Positions 1 to 8,122 of a stretch of 54,819 bases of DNA are shown one piece after another. Source of the stretch: an uncultured Rhodopila sp. (GTDB taxonomy: Bacteria; Pseudomonadota; Alphaproteobacteria; Acetobacterales; Acetobacteraceae); NCBI GenBank assembly GCA_903851415.1, contig CAINOE010000125.1, forward strand, positions 1-54,819. Reading direction: 5' to 3'. The number at the start of each line of letters is the position of its first letter. Positions within the stretch are counted from its first letter, which is position 1. The translations under genes were made by a program, and so were the position numbers. A model generated the notes under the pieces. It was not told the origin of the DNA and searched no databases. It was given only the letters and a program-made list of their open reading frames with translations.

Positions 1-375
1 CGAATACATCCCGTGACGCGCCTTCTCCACCAGATCGGCGATATCGATTCCCATCGGGCAAATCAGCGAACAACGGCCGCACATGTTGCAGGAATCGTAG
101 ATCAGATCTTGCCAGCTCGTCAGTTCGTCCACCGTAACCTTCCGCGCAAGCCCGAAAAGGCGATAGATCAGTGCGAACGGACCGACCTCCCGCTCATACG
201 CTTGACGGAACGGAGCTATCTTATGGATTGGCGTGTACCGAGGATCCCCGGTCTGCACATAGAACTGGCAGGCTTCAGCGCAACGTCCGCAATGCACGCA
301 GGATTCCATCGACAGGGCGGCGGTTGGACCGAAGTCGGATACAAACCCGCGCATCGCTTTCTCGGCCGTGTTCAT
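1..375 (-). CDS. Isp2-like / HdrC-type iron-sulfur protein (5' part only)
   Basis: This is the first 125 codons of a gene that continues past the left edge. Residues 26-36 form a C-x2-C-x2-C-x3-C 4Fe-4S motif (ESCVHCGRCAEAC) and a second motif (CNMCGRCSLICP) follows near residue 97. This layout is typical of the electron-carrying subunit related to heterodisulfide reductase HdrC/D. The start ATG (373-375) overlaps the stop of the upstream cytochrome b gene as ATGA. The order small subunit - membrane cytochrome b - Fe-S protein matches the hynS-isp1-isp2-hynL operons of group 1e [NiFe] hydrogenases. The large subunit would therefore be expected just outside the window. Function by homology is likely; the Isp2 name rests on gene order. 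Confidence 0.8.
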   Translation of the reverse strand, partial: MNTAEKAMRGFVSDFGPTAALSMESCVHCGRCAEACQFYVQTGDPRYTPIHKIAPFRQAYEREVGPFALIYRLFGLARKVTVDELTSWQDLIYDSCNMCGRCSLICPMGIDIADLVEKARHGMYS

Positions 376-1031
376 GTCGCTGCCCCCTTGCGCGCGAAGT
401 TCATTCCCATCGCCGCCCGGCTGTAAAATGCCAGCTTGACATGCAGCAGCTTGCCGAACGGGAGCCAGACCATCATCAGCTCCACGCTGAGGATGTGCAG
501 CGTCAGCAACGTCCTGTAGCTGGCGATCGTTTCGCCTGACAGCAGGATGCCGGTCAGCACCGGCAGGAACACCAGAAGCCAGCTCAGGTAGTCGTCGGTC
601 GTCGACAGCAGGCGCAGCACAGGGTGATAAATGCGACGGAACAGCAGGGCGATCATGCTCGCCAAGGTTAAGCCACTGACGATGACGACCAAACCTTTCG
701 GCAAGCTCGGCCATGTCAGCCAGAAGAATTGGTGGATCACCTGGATATGCGGCGCGCCGCCGAGGACGATCACTGCCAGCCCGAGATGAAAGGTGGAACT
801 AAGACCAACACTGACCGCGATGCGGGGCCAGAACGTCCGGCGCGGAACAAACCGGGTGAAAACCGTCGCCAATCCGCCGCGCACCCGCCCGGCAAAGCCG
901 ATCCGCGGCGCAGCCAGATGTAAACGCTGACGTAACAGCAGAATGCCGGCGATGCGCCACGCCGTGCCCCCGACCATAACGAGCCAGGCACCCTGCAACC
1001 CCGGACCGCGTGCGAAGTCCAGCAATGTCAT
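372..1031 (-). CDS. Isp1-like membrane cytochrome b (NarI-type)
   Basis: About 219 residues with several hydrophobic segments and membrane histidines, resembling the NarI/HdrE gamma-type cytochrome b. It should anchor the hydrogenase module in the inner membrane and pass electrons from the Fe-S subunits to the quinone pool. The ATG at 1029-1031 (MTLLDF) overlaps the stop of the hydrogenase small subunit gene as ATGA, so I chose it over an upstream extension rich in Arg. The gene ends with an ATGA overlap onto the next Fe-S gene, so the three are translationally coupled. Placement after the small subunit fits Isp1 of group 1e hydrogenases; a HupC-type cytochrome is the alternative. Confidence 0.75.
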   Translation of the reverse strand: MTLLDFARGPGLQGAWLVMVGGTAWRIAGILLLRQRLHLAAPRIGFAGRVRGGLATVFTRFVPRRTFWPRIAVSVGLSSTFHLGLAVIVLGGAPHIQVIHQFFWLTWPSLPKGLVVIVSGLTLASMIALLFRRIYHPVLRLLSTTDDYLSWLLVFLPVLTGILLSGETIASYRTLLTLHILSVELMMVWLPFGKLLHVKLAFYSRAAMGMNFARKGAAT

Positions 1032-2068
1032 GTGCTTTTCCTCCGACCGCTCAGCGCTGCGGCGAGACCGCCAGCCACGCCGACGCCAAGGGCGATGCCG
1101 GTGTTGCGCCATCCGGCACTGCTGCCTCCGGCCAGCGAGGTGTAGAAGCTGCCTGCGTCCCCGAAATCGGGTTCCGAACAGCCGATGCAGCCGTGGCCCG
1201 ATTCAATCGGAAAGCTGGTGCCGCCGTTCCATTTCAGGCTCGCACAGGCGTTGTGGGTGACTGGTCCCTTGCAGCCGAGTTCGAACAGGCACCAGCCTTG
1301 CCGGGCGCCCTCGTCGTCGAAGCTTTTCGCGAATTTGCCCTGGTCGTAGAACGGCCGGCGGTAGCATTGGTCGTGGATCGTCGTGCCGAAATAGGCCAGT
1401 GGCCGCTTGCGATCATCAAGTTCCGGCAAATGTCCGAAACTGATGAAGTGGACCAGCACGCCGCTGAGCACCTCCGGCACCGGCGGACATCCCGGTATGT
1501 TAACGATCGGCTTGCCGGAGATCAGGTCCTCTACACCGGCCGCACCGGTCGGATTGGGGTAGGCTTTGGGGATTCCTCCGTAGGTTGCGCATGTCCCGAT
1601 CGCCAGCACCGCCTTGGCGTCTGCGGCGATTTCGGTCAGCATGCCGAGGTTGCTGCGGCCACCGGTCATCGAATAGACGCCGCCGTCTTTGACCGGGATC
1701 GATCCGTCAATCGCGAGCAGGTATTCGCCTTTGTTCGCCGCCACCGCCTCTCGCAGGGTCCGTTCTGCGTCGGCGCCAGCCGCTGCCATCAGGGACTCCT
1801 GATAATCCAGAGAAATGAAATCGAAAATCAGCGCCTCGATGGAGGGTGAGGATGAGCGCAGCAGCGTTTCCAGACACCCGGTGCATTCCTGGAACGACAG
1901 CCAGATCACCGATCGTCGCTTCGCCTTTGCCAGGTTCGCTGCCATCACGGGGGCGAGGGCAGGGGGCAGTGCGAGACTCGATGTCATGGCGATGGCGAAT
2001 TTCAGCAGGCTGCGCCGCCCGAAGCCGCGCCGGCCCAGTACCTCGCCGAGGGTTTCGCTAGGCTCCAT
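1028..2068 (-). CDS. hynS: [NiFe] hydrogenase small subunit
   Basis: 346 residues. A twin-arginine signal lies at residues 18-24 (RRSLLKF) followed by a hydrophobic stretch, so the heterodimer is exported folded by Tat. The proximal cluster motif is ECTGC (C62, C65). The family motifs GTCATYGGIP and NIPGCPP and the distal/medial cluster region ending FPIESGHGCIGC are all present. A hydrophobic segment near the C terminus probably anchors it in the membrane. It oxidises or produces H2 together with a large subunit that is not in the window. The start overlaps the preceding stop (TGATG). Neighbours are maturation genes upstream and Isp1/Isp2-type genes downstream, pointing to a group 1e enzyme rather than a HupSLC set. 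Confidence 0.92.
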   Translation of the reverse strand: MEPSETLGEVLGRRGFGRRSLLKFAIAMTSSLALPPALAPVMAANLAKAKRRSVIWLSFQECTGCLETLLRSSSPSIEALIFDFISLDYQESLMAAAGADAERTLREAVAANKGEYLLAIDGSIPVKDGGVYSMTGGRSNLGMLTEIAADAKAVLAIGTCATYGGIPKAYPNPTGAAGVEDLISGKPIVNIPGCPPVPEVLSGVLVHFISFGHLPELDDRKRPLAYFGTTIHDQCYRRPFYDQGKFAKSFDDEGARQGWCLFELGCKGPVTHNACASLKWNGGTSFPIESGHGCIGCSEPDFGDAGSFYTSLAGGSSAGWRNTGIALGVGVAGGLAAALSGRRKST

Positions 2069-2466
2069 CAGGACGTTCTGCCCGTGGTCTTAGCCAGCAG
2101 CGCGGGCATGCGATCGAGGCCGCGCTTCATATCTGCCACGTCGGCGCGCAGGATTGCAGGCGTGACCGCCACTTCGATAAGCAAGGCGATGACCCGCCCC
2201 GCACCGTCGGCATGCTTGGTCCACCAGACGCCGGGAAGGCTCGTTTCGCGGATGTCACTGCGGCCCGCGGCATCCAGCACGACGCTGATCTCTCCCTGGC
2301 CCAGGCACCGGTCCAATGTTTCGATACAGGATGGAGACAGCGGCAACCCGCGGAGATCGATACTGCCGCCCTCGTCACGATCAATCAAACCGCGCAGCAA
2401 CCCGGCGACCTCCATGAGCAGCGCCTCGACAAGTTTGTCGTCGGTCAGAAAGCTGAAATCGGTCAT
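2068..2466 (-). CDS. HupH/HyaF-like hydrogenase expression protein (short)
   Basis: 132 residues. The segment LPLSPSCIETLDRCLGQGEI followed by an ETSLPGVWW-type motif resembles the C-terminal domain of HupH/HyaF, which helps mature the Fe-S small subunit of [NiFe] hydrogenases. Full HupH proteins are about twice as long, so this looks like a one-domain form. It overlaps the maturation protease gene upstream (ATGA) and the small subunit downstream (TGATG), which supports a role in the same assembly pathway. Confidence 0.65.
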   Translation of the reverse strand: MTDFSFLTDDKLVEALLMEVAGLLRGLIDRDEGGSIDLRGLPLSPSCIETLDRCLGQGEISVVLDAAGRSDIRETSLPGVWWTKHADGAGRVIALLIEVAVTPAILRADVADMKRGLDRMPALLAKTTGRTS

Positions 2467-2936
2467 TGCCAGTCCAGCACCGTCTGGACCACCGTCCGGC
2501 AGGCCGCCGGAAACGCCCGCGCCACGGGTTCACTGAGGCGCTCGCTCCAGCCGACGCGGTCGGGTTGGATGCCCAGAAGGGCAAGGTGCGTGGGAATCCA
2601 GCCCATCAACCGTGCCAGGGTCAGTAGATCCACCAACCCGGCCTCGTGCGCGCTCATGCGGCCGCCGCGCGAGACATGATCGGCAAGTGCGAGCCCGTCG
2701 AGCAGGCGCAAAGTTCCGGCCGGCGCGCGAAGCTGTGCGGCATCAACGACGATGACGGACTCAGATCGGGTGAGAGCATCCATGAGCCGAAATCCCAGTG
2801 TTCCGCCGTCAAGGGTTCGCAGGCACGGCGGCGTGTCCGGGTCGCCGGCGAGGTGGCGAACGACATGTACGCCAACACCGTCATCGGCGAGCAGCGTGTT
2901 GCCTAGACCGAGAACAAGAACGTCGCGGTTGCCCAT
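2463..2936 (-). CDS. hupD: Hydrogenase maturation endopeptidase (HupD/HyaD family)
   Basis: 157 residues. The N-terminal motif GLGNTLLADDGVG (from residue 10) and the later VVDA and SAHEAG segments are hallmarks of the nickel-sensing proteases that clip the C-terminal tail of the [NiFe] large subunit. The acidic residue at 18 and the His in SAHEAG correspond to the usual nickel ligands. I chose ATG 2934-2936 because AAGGAAGGA sits just before it; an in-frame start 30 bases upstream lacks this. It is the first gene of the hydrogenase operon, 55 bp downstream of FixJ-like box 1. Maturation genes placed before the structural genes are an unusual order. Confidence 0.88.
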   Translation of the reverse strand: MGNRDVLVLGLGNTLLADDGVGVHVVRHLAGDPDTPPCLRTLDGGTLGFRLMDALTRSESVIVVDAAQLRAPAGTLRLLDGLALADHVSRGGRMSAHEAGLVDLLTLARLMGWIPTHLALLGIQPDRVGWSERLSEPVARAFPAACRTVVQTVLDWQ

Positions 2937-2991
2937 TCGGTCCTTCCTTTCGCGGTAAAGGAGCACCGTAGCGGAGGACCGGATCGCGGAA

Positions 2992-3009
2992 AGGTTCGGA
3001 AAATACCTA
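2992..3009 (-). promoter_or_regulatory. FixJ-like box 1 (hydrogenase operon)
   Basis: On the minus strand this reads AGGTATTTTCCGAACCT with flanking TA. A -10-like TACGGT (2965-2970) begins 36 nt after the GTA. The start codon of hupD follows at 2936. Confidence 0.75.
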
Positions 3010-3044
3010 TATCCGCCCGGCGTCCGGATACGCAGGCTGCGAGT

Positions 3045-3284
3045 TCATGCTCCGGCGAGATCAAGCGCAGCGATAATTTCATCGAGCAGATCCAATGTCA
3101 GGCGCGCATCGGTTGCTGTGATCCTTTGAAGAGCGCAGCCGGCGTGGACAAGCACATGATCGCCAATGGCCATATCCTCGTCGGCGAGGAGAGCCAGGTT
3201 AACATCTCGACGCGTACCTCGGGCCTCACAACAGGCAATTTGGCCCACGACACTGACGATCCGCATCGGAACGGTAAAGCACAT
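3045..3284 (-). CDS. hypC: Hydrogenase assembly chaperone HypC/HupF
   Basis: 79 residues starting MCFTVPMRI. The N-terminal Met-Cys is the functional signature of the family: after Met removal the Cys helps carry the Fe(CN)2CO moiety with HypD to the large subunit. It forms a separate transcription unit upstream of the hydrogenase operon, with its own box 2 at 58 bp from the start. The other hyp genes (A, B, D, E, F) are not in the window. The family call is firm; whether it is HypC or the HupF variant is not decided by sequence alone. Confidence 0.9.
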   Translation of the reverse strand: MCFTVPMRIVSVVGQIACCEARGTRRDVNLALLADEDMAIGDHVLVHAGCALQRITATDARLTLDLLDEIIAALDLAGA

Positions 3285-3341
3285 AGATCCGCCGCCATTG
3301 CAATCGGGAGGTTTACTTGGGCCTAGCTGCCCCGACTCGCC

Positions 3342-3359
3342 AGGTTCGGTGTCTACTCA
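3342..3359 (-). promoter_or_regulatory. FixJ-like box 2 (hypC)
   Basis: Minus strand GAGTAGACACCGAACCT. It differs from the consensus in the TTT stretch but keeps GTA, CCGA and CCT. Only a weak -10 (CAAGTA, 3314-3319) lies at the expected distance. Distance to the hypC start (58 bp) matches box 1 to hupD. Confidence 0.55.
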
Positions 3360-3387
3360 TGCCCGATCCGACCGGCCATGCAGGGTC

Positions 3388-3405
3388 TGAGTACTTTCCG
3401 AGTCT
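3388..3405 (+). promoter_or_regulatory. FixJ-like box 3 (pstS)
   Basis: Plus strand GAGTACTTTCCGAGTCT, divergent from box 2 with only 28 bp between them. It points to pstS, whose start is 133 bp downstream. No strong -10 is seen at the standard distance. Confidence 0.7.
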
Positions 3406-3538
3406 TGCTGCACCGGCTGATATTCCGTTACCGACCCTCAGCCGAGGTCGGCATTACAATGATGACAGTTTTATTACAACTCCCGGGCAGTCCAGTCTAT
3501 TAGTGCAACTGTGCCGATCTCGCTGAAAAGGAGCTTTC

Positions 3539-4621
3539 ATGAAATCCGTTACGACTCCAAATCCTGATATCAGGGCGTTGCGCTATTATGCTGGCGAACG
3601 GAAACTCGCCGTTATGATCGTCGCGGCGTCGCTCACCGGCTTCAGCGTGTCGGCCCGGGCGCAGTCCCAGATCACGGGGGCCGGGTCAACCTTCGGCGCG
3701 CCGATCTACTCCAAATGGGGGGCTGCCGCGGCTGGCCCCACCGGGGTCGAGTTGAACTATCAGCCGCTCGGCTCGGGTGCCGGCATCAACCAGATCAACA
3801 ACCGCACGGTGGATTTCGGTGCTTCCGACATGCCTGTCGCCGCAGCCGAGCTGAATAAGAACAAGCTTATGCAGTTCCCGACGGTTGTCGGCGGTGTCGA
3901 TATCATCGTCAATATACCCGGGATAAAGCCGAATGTGATGCAGCTGACCGGGCCAGTGCTGGCCCAAATTTATTTGGGCAACATCACCAAGTGGAATGAC
4001 GCAGCGATAAAGACACTCAACCCCGGGATGGATCTGCCTGCCCTGGCGATTGCCCCGGTGTATCGTGCCGACGGTTCGGGAACGACGTTCGTCTTCACAG
4101 ATTACCTCTCTATGCTGAGCCCCATCTGGAAGGCGCAGGTCGGGTCCAGCACCGACGTGAAGTGGGCGGCCGGAACCGGCGCGAAGGGTACCGACGGTGT
4201 CGCCGCCATGGTCAGCAACACGCGCGGCGCGATCGGCTACGTCGAAAGCGCCTATGCCTGGGAAAACAAGCTGACCACAACCAAGTTGCAGAACGCCTCG
4301 GGCAAATTCGTGGCTCCGACGATGAAGTCCTACACGGCCGCGGCGGCGGCCGCCGATTGGTCCAAGGTACAGAACTTTGCTGTTGATCTGAATAACGAAC
4401 CGGGCGCCGACAGCTGGCCGATAGAATCCGCTACTTTCGTTCTGTTGCCGATAAATCCCGACGCCGCGGCGCAGAGTGCCGCGGTCGTCAAGTTCTTCGA
4501 CTGGAGTTTCACGAAAGGCAACGATTTGGCGACGCAATTGCAATATATTTCGCTACCCGATTCGGTGCATCAGGCGGTGCGGGCCGCGTGGAAGGCTAAA
4601 CTGCCGGGCGGTAAGTCCTAG
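3539..4621 (+). CDS. pstS: Phosphate ABC transporter substrate-binding protein
   Basis: 360 residues. A signal peptide ends near residue 41 (SARA-QS). The mature start QITGAGSTFGAPIYSKW, the GSGAGINQI segment and YRADGSGTTFVF are PstS phosphate-binding loops, so this is a periplasmic inorganic phosphate-binding protein. AAAAGGAGC precedes the ATG. It stands without pstC or pstA; a pstB lies 13 kb away and a PhoU-like protein at 10.7 kb. I infer phosphate scavenging as part of the island's programme rather than as a standard Pho operon, since no Pho box was noticed. Confidence 0.93.
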   Translation: MKSVTTPNPDIRALRYYAGERKLAVMIVAASLTGFSVSARAQSQITGAGSTFGAPIYSKWGAAAAGPTGVELNYQPLGSGAGINQINNRTVDFGASDMPVAAAELNKNKLMQFPTVVGGVDIIVNIPGIKPNVMQLTGPVLAQIYLGNITKWNDAAIKTLNPGMDLPALAIAPVYRADGSGTTFVFTDYLSMLSPIWKAQVGSSTDVKWAAGTGAKGTDGVAAMVSNTRGAIGYVESAYAWENKLTTTKLQNASGKFVAPTMKSYTAAAAAADWSKVQNFAVDLNNEPGADSWPIESATFVLLPINPDAAAQSAAVVKFFDWSFTKGNDLATQLQYISLPDSVHQAVRAAWKAKLPGGKS

Positions 4622-4740
4622 CAGGCGTGCCAGAGGCCCGCTTCTGGGCAGAACCTGTGCCGGGAGCGGGGTGTGCTTAAGTCTGCATCAGCCAAGACGT
4701 GGCGCGCCGCAAACGCGGTGACCCATGAGGGGAGCTTACC

Positions 4741-5430
4741 ATGTTGAGACGCGGATCTGCTTTTAGCGGATATAGTATTGAGGCGACTGACGGAAAGGTT
4801 GGGACCGTCGCAGATGTTTTGTTCGACGACATCACCTGGCAACTACGGTGGCTGGTGGTTGACACGGACGGATGGTTAACCGGACGCAAGATTTTGATCC
4901 ATCCATCGTCGCTGGAACAGCCGGACCTTGAAGGCCGGGCGTTCCCGGTCGAACTGACGCGGGAAAAGGTCGAAGCCAGCCCGGGAATTGCGGAGGACGA
5001 ACCGGTTTCGCTTCAGATGGACCATGATATGTACCGCTACTATTGGCCGACCGACGGCTCTTTCGGCGGTGCCGGAATCGTCGCGCCGGTGATCCTGCCC
5101 TTGCTTCCCGGGGTGCCCAACGGCAAGGCCGATCGGCATTTGCGCAGCGTGGCCGAGGTTTCGGGGTATGCGATTCATGCGGTTGACGGACATATCGGCC
5201 ATCTCGAGACCTTTCTGGTCGATGATGAAGCCTGGGCGATCCGCTACCTTGTTGTCGATACGGTCAACTAGTGGATGGGCAAGCATGTTCTTGTTGCGCC
5301 GACGGCAGTTAAAGAAATTGACTGGCTAGAGCGTTTTGTTCGGGTCGATCTAACCTGTTACAAGATCAAGGGCAGCCCCGCATGGGAAAACACCGGCACC
5401 ATCGACAAAGCCTATGAAAACTTATTGTGA
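4741..5430 (+). pseudogene. PRC-barrel domain protein with in-frame TAG
   Basis: The open frame 4741-5271 codes for 176 residues with two PRC-barrel-like units (about residues 8-60 and 135-176). It stops at TAG 5269-5271, but the same frame then continues for 53 codons to TGA 5428-5430 with family-like sequence (WMGKHVLVAPTAVKEIDWLE). The stop follows Asn and precedes a Trp codon, where homologues usually carry more residues of the barrel strand, so a TGG to TAG change is the simplest reading. The protein lacks a signal peptide. It lies 119 bp after pstS, in the same direction. It may be a recent pseudogene, a sequencing error, or a shortened but working protein. Confidence 0.75.
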
Positions 5431-5523
5431 ATGTATTATGGGTGGGTGGATCCTGGGCGCACGGCAGAAGCAGCGCATGCGTCGCTAGTCGCGGTGCCCG
5501 CCAAAGAGCCAGTCTAACAGGGC

Positions 5524-5557
5524 GTGAGGCCCGGGAAAGTCCCCGGCCCTGCCTCAC
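5524..5557. terminator. Possible hairpin between convergent genes
   Basis: GTGAGGC (5524-5530) pairs with GCCTCAC (5551-5557), with an inner CCGGG/CCCGG pairing and a bulge. It lies between the PRC-barrel gene and the end of ackA. There is no T-run, so this is tentative. Confidence 0.35.
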
Positions 5558-6726
5558 CCGCCGGGGATTTGCGCAACGATCCGGGTGTGGTGCGCGATCA
5601 TGGCTTCCTCGTCCGTTGCGATAACGCGCACGTCGATGCCGCTGTCTGCTGCGCTGATGCGGTCCGCGCCGGCCGTGTTGGCGGCTTCGTCAAGACGCAG
5701 CCCAAGCCAGCCGAGGCGGCCGCACACCGCCGATCGGATGGCCGGTGCGTGCTCGCCGATGCCGGCGGTGAAAATCAGCCCGTCTAATCCGCCCAACGCG
5801 CTCACCAGCGCGCCCGTCTCGGTGGCGATCCGGTATGCAAATATATCGATTGCCTCCCTCGCATGCGGATCGTCGCTTGCCAGCAGTACGCGCACATCGC
5901 CGCTGAGTCCGGAGACTCCAAGTAGGCCAGAGCGATGATACAAAATGTCCTCGATATCGCCGAAGCTGTGGCCCTGTCGACCGAGATAAAGGATCACCCC
6001 GGGGTCGAGCAGCCCGCACCGCGTCGCCATGACCAGACCGTCAAGCGCGCTGAAGCCTGTCGTCGTCTCGATGCTGACACCTTCTTTTAACGCGCACAGG
6101 CTGGCCCCGGATCCCAAATGGGCGGCGATAACGCGGCCCGCTGCCAGTGCCGGCGCAAGCTGAGCCAACCGTCCCGCGATAAACTCATAGGACAGACCGT
6201 GAAAGCCGTAGCGGCGCACGCCGGAATCGGAAATCGCGCGCGGCAATGCAAACCGTGCCGCGAGCGGCGGGATGGTATGGTGGAAAGCCGTATCGAAGCA
6301 GGCGACCTGCTTCAGGCACGGACGAGCGGCGGCAACCGCCCGCATGGGTGCGAGGTTATCGGGCATGTGCAAGGGATCGAGCGGTGTCAGCGCCTCAAGC
6401 GCCGTCAGGAGCGCCGGAGTGACCAATTCCGGCGCGATATGGTCTGCTCCGCCATGCACAACGCGATGCCCGACCGCTACCAGCCCATCGCGGCCCAAAT
6501 GCGAGTCAGCGAAGTCGAGCAGCGTATGAAGTGCGGCATCGAAACCGTCCGGTAGCCGTCTGTCGGCCAGCACGGCCCCGGCGGTTTCGCGCGCCACAAA
6601 ATGCGGCGTCGAGTCCAGATCCTCAATCTCGCCCCGGACCGTCGCCTTCATGGCAGGCCCGGCGTTGAACAGGGCGAACTTTATGCTGGACGAACCAGCA
6701 TTCAACGACAGGATTGATCCCGTCAT
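5554..6726 (-). CDS. ackA: Acetate kinase (copy 1)
   Basis: 390 residues. The start SILSLNAGSSSIKFALF is the acetate/propionate kinase N-terminal signature, and GHRVVHGG and RRYGFHGLS motifs follow. It makes ATP from acetyl phosphate. ATG 6724-6726 overlaps the stop of the maoC-pta gene as ATGA, which fixes the start. It is the last gene of the operon stress membrane protein - phaC - maoC-pta - ackA. A second copy lies at 36.1-37.3 kb behind a second maoC-pta, so the module is duplicated. Butyrate or propionate use cannot be excluded. Confidence 0.93.
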   Translation of the reverse strand: MTGSILSLNAGSSSIKFALFNAGPAMKATVRGEIEDLDSTPHFVARETAGAVLADRRLPDGFDAALHTLLDFADSHLGRDGLVAVGHRVVHGGADHIAPELVTPALLTALEALTPLDPLHMPDNLAPMRAVAAARPCLKQVACFDTAFHHTIPPLAARFALPRAISDSGVRRYGFHGLSYEFIAGRLAQLAPALAAGRVIAAHLGSGASLCALKEGVSIETTTGFSALDGLVMATRCGLLDPGVILYLGRQGHSFGDIEDILYHRSGLLGVSGLSGDVRVLLASDDPHAREAIDIFAYRIATETGALVSALGGLDGLIFTAGIGEHAPAIRSAVCGRLGWLGLRLDEAANTAGADRISAADSGIDVRVIATDEEAMIAHHTRIVAQIPGG

Positions 6727-8117
6727 GCGGCAGCACCGGCACGGGTAGCCAACACCGCCAGGCCGCAAGACGCCAGCCGGGTCGCCGCATCATCCGCCCG
6801 ACTGGTCAGGATGATCGGCACCGAAGCTCCAACGACCACCCCGGCACCGCCAGCGCCGGCCATGAAGGTCAATTGCTTGACGAGCATATTTCCGGCCTCG
6901 AGATCAGGCGCCAACAGGATATCCGCCCGGCCGGCGACTGGAGAAACGATCGCCTTTTCGGCGGCGGCTTTCGGACTGATCGCATTGTCAAAAGCGAGGG
7001 GGCCGTCCAGCAATCCGCCGGTGATCTGTCCACGATCGGCCATCTTGCACAGCACCGCCGCATCAAGGGTGGACTGCATGCGGTCGTTTATCGTTTCTGT
7101 GGCGGCAAGGATAGCCACGCGCGGCTGCGTGATGCCAAGAACATGTGCCAGGTCGATCGCGTTCTGAACGATGCCGGCCTTGTCCGCCAGGCTCGGTGCG
7201 ATATTAATCGCAGCGTCCGTTATCAGCAGCGGGTGCGGGTAATCCGGCACGTCCATCAGGGAGACGTGGCTGATCCGCAGCGACGTCCGCAGCCCGGTCG
7301 CCTCCGCCATCACCGCGTGCATCAGGTCGGAGGTGTGCAGATCCCCCTTCATCAGCAATCCAGTCTCGCCGCTGCGGGCAAGCGCCGTCGCGCATGCCGC
7401 GGCTTTCGTTGCGTCCGGAACGTCGATCAAACGCAGGGCGCCGATATCCACGCCATCCTGCTTCGCAACCTTCTGGATAGCTGAAGCCGGTCCAATAAGG
7501 ATCGGAACGATCAGACCGGCCTTCGCAGCATCCAGGGCCGCCAGCAGGGAAGCGGTATCGACCGGGTAAACTACTGCAGCCGGTATCGGGACGCCACCGC
7601 TGGCGCGAGCCAGCATCGCAACAGTCCTGTCATGACGATTGACACGCACCGACGGCAGGATCACCCGCCTGACGCGAACCTTCTCCGTCGGCGCGCGGGC
7701 GAAGGCGCTGCCGGTGATCACCACCTTTCCGGTCTGGTTGGAGCAGACGCAGTCCAGGACGACATCGCCCTTCGCAGGCTTCTTCTCCCGCACCGTCACC
7801 GTCGAGGTGATGGTATCGCCGATGCTGACGGGATAAGTGAAACGCAGATTCTGTCCAAGGTAGATCGTTCCGGGCCCCGGCAACCTCGTGCCGAGCGTGG
7901 CGGAGATCAGACCGGCGCCCCACATACCCTGGATGATGATATGGTGGAACATATCCGTTGCGGCATAGGCCGGATCGACATGGGCTGGATTGACGTCGCC
8001 CGTCACGGTTGCGAACAGATCGATGTCGCGCTGTGTCACGGTGTGCGACAGGCTGGCGCTATCGCCTATTTTGAGCTCCTCAAAGGTTCGGTTTTCGATG
8101 AACAGATCGTCTGGCAT
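6723..8117 (-). CDS. Bifunctional MaoC-like hydratase / phosphate acyltransferase (copy 1)
   Basis: 464 residues in two parts. Residues about 1-150 form a hot-dog MaoC-like domain (FEELKIGDSASLSHTVTQRD, DVNPAHVDPAYA). Residues about 160-460 form a PTA_PTB domain (LMKGDLHTSDLMHAV, LLITDAAINIAPSL). The second domain should convert an acyl-CoA and phosphate to acyl phosphate, feeding the acetate kinase overlapped downstream. The MaoC half suggests handling of crotonyl- or hydroxybutyryl-CoA, fitting the phaC upstream. ATG 8115-8117 has AAGG at a normal distance. An ATG at 8124-8126 overlapping the phaC stop is possible but would sit directly on the ribosome-binding site. Confidence 0.88.
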   Translation of the reverse strand: MPDDLFIENRTFEELKIGDSASLSHTVTQRDIDLFATVTGDVNPAHVDPAYAATDMFHHIIIQGMWGAGLISATLGTRLPGPGTIYLGQNLRFTYPVSIGDTITSTVTVREKKPAKGDVVLDCVCSNQTGKVVITGSAFARAPTEKVRVRRVILPSVRVNRHDRTVAMLARASGGVPIPAAVVYPVDTASLLAALDAAKAGLIVPILIGPASAIQKVAKQDGVDIGALRLIDVPDATKAAACATALARSGETGLLMKGDLHTSDLMHAVMAEATGLRTSLRISHVSLMDVPDYPHPLLITDAAINIAPSLADKAGIVQNAIDLAHVLGITQPRVAILAATETINDRMQSTLDAAVLCKMADRGQITGGLLDGPLAFDNAISPKAAAEKAIVSPVAGRADILLAPDLEAGNMLVKQLTFMAGAGGAGVVVGASVPIILTSRADDAATRLASCGLAVLATRAGAAA

Positions 8118-8122
8118 TATTA

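Noticed and set aside
3686..4543. Long antisense open frame opposite pstS
   Set aside because: It mirrors the codon pattern of pstS, has no family similarity or start signal, and is a by-product of high GC.
5335..5360. Box-like GTTCGGGTCGATCTAACC near the end of the PRC-barrel gene
   Set aside because: It lies inside coding sequence of the broken gene and mismatches the core (no TTCC-type stretch).
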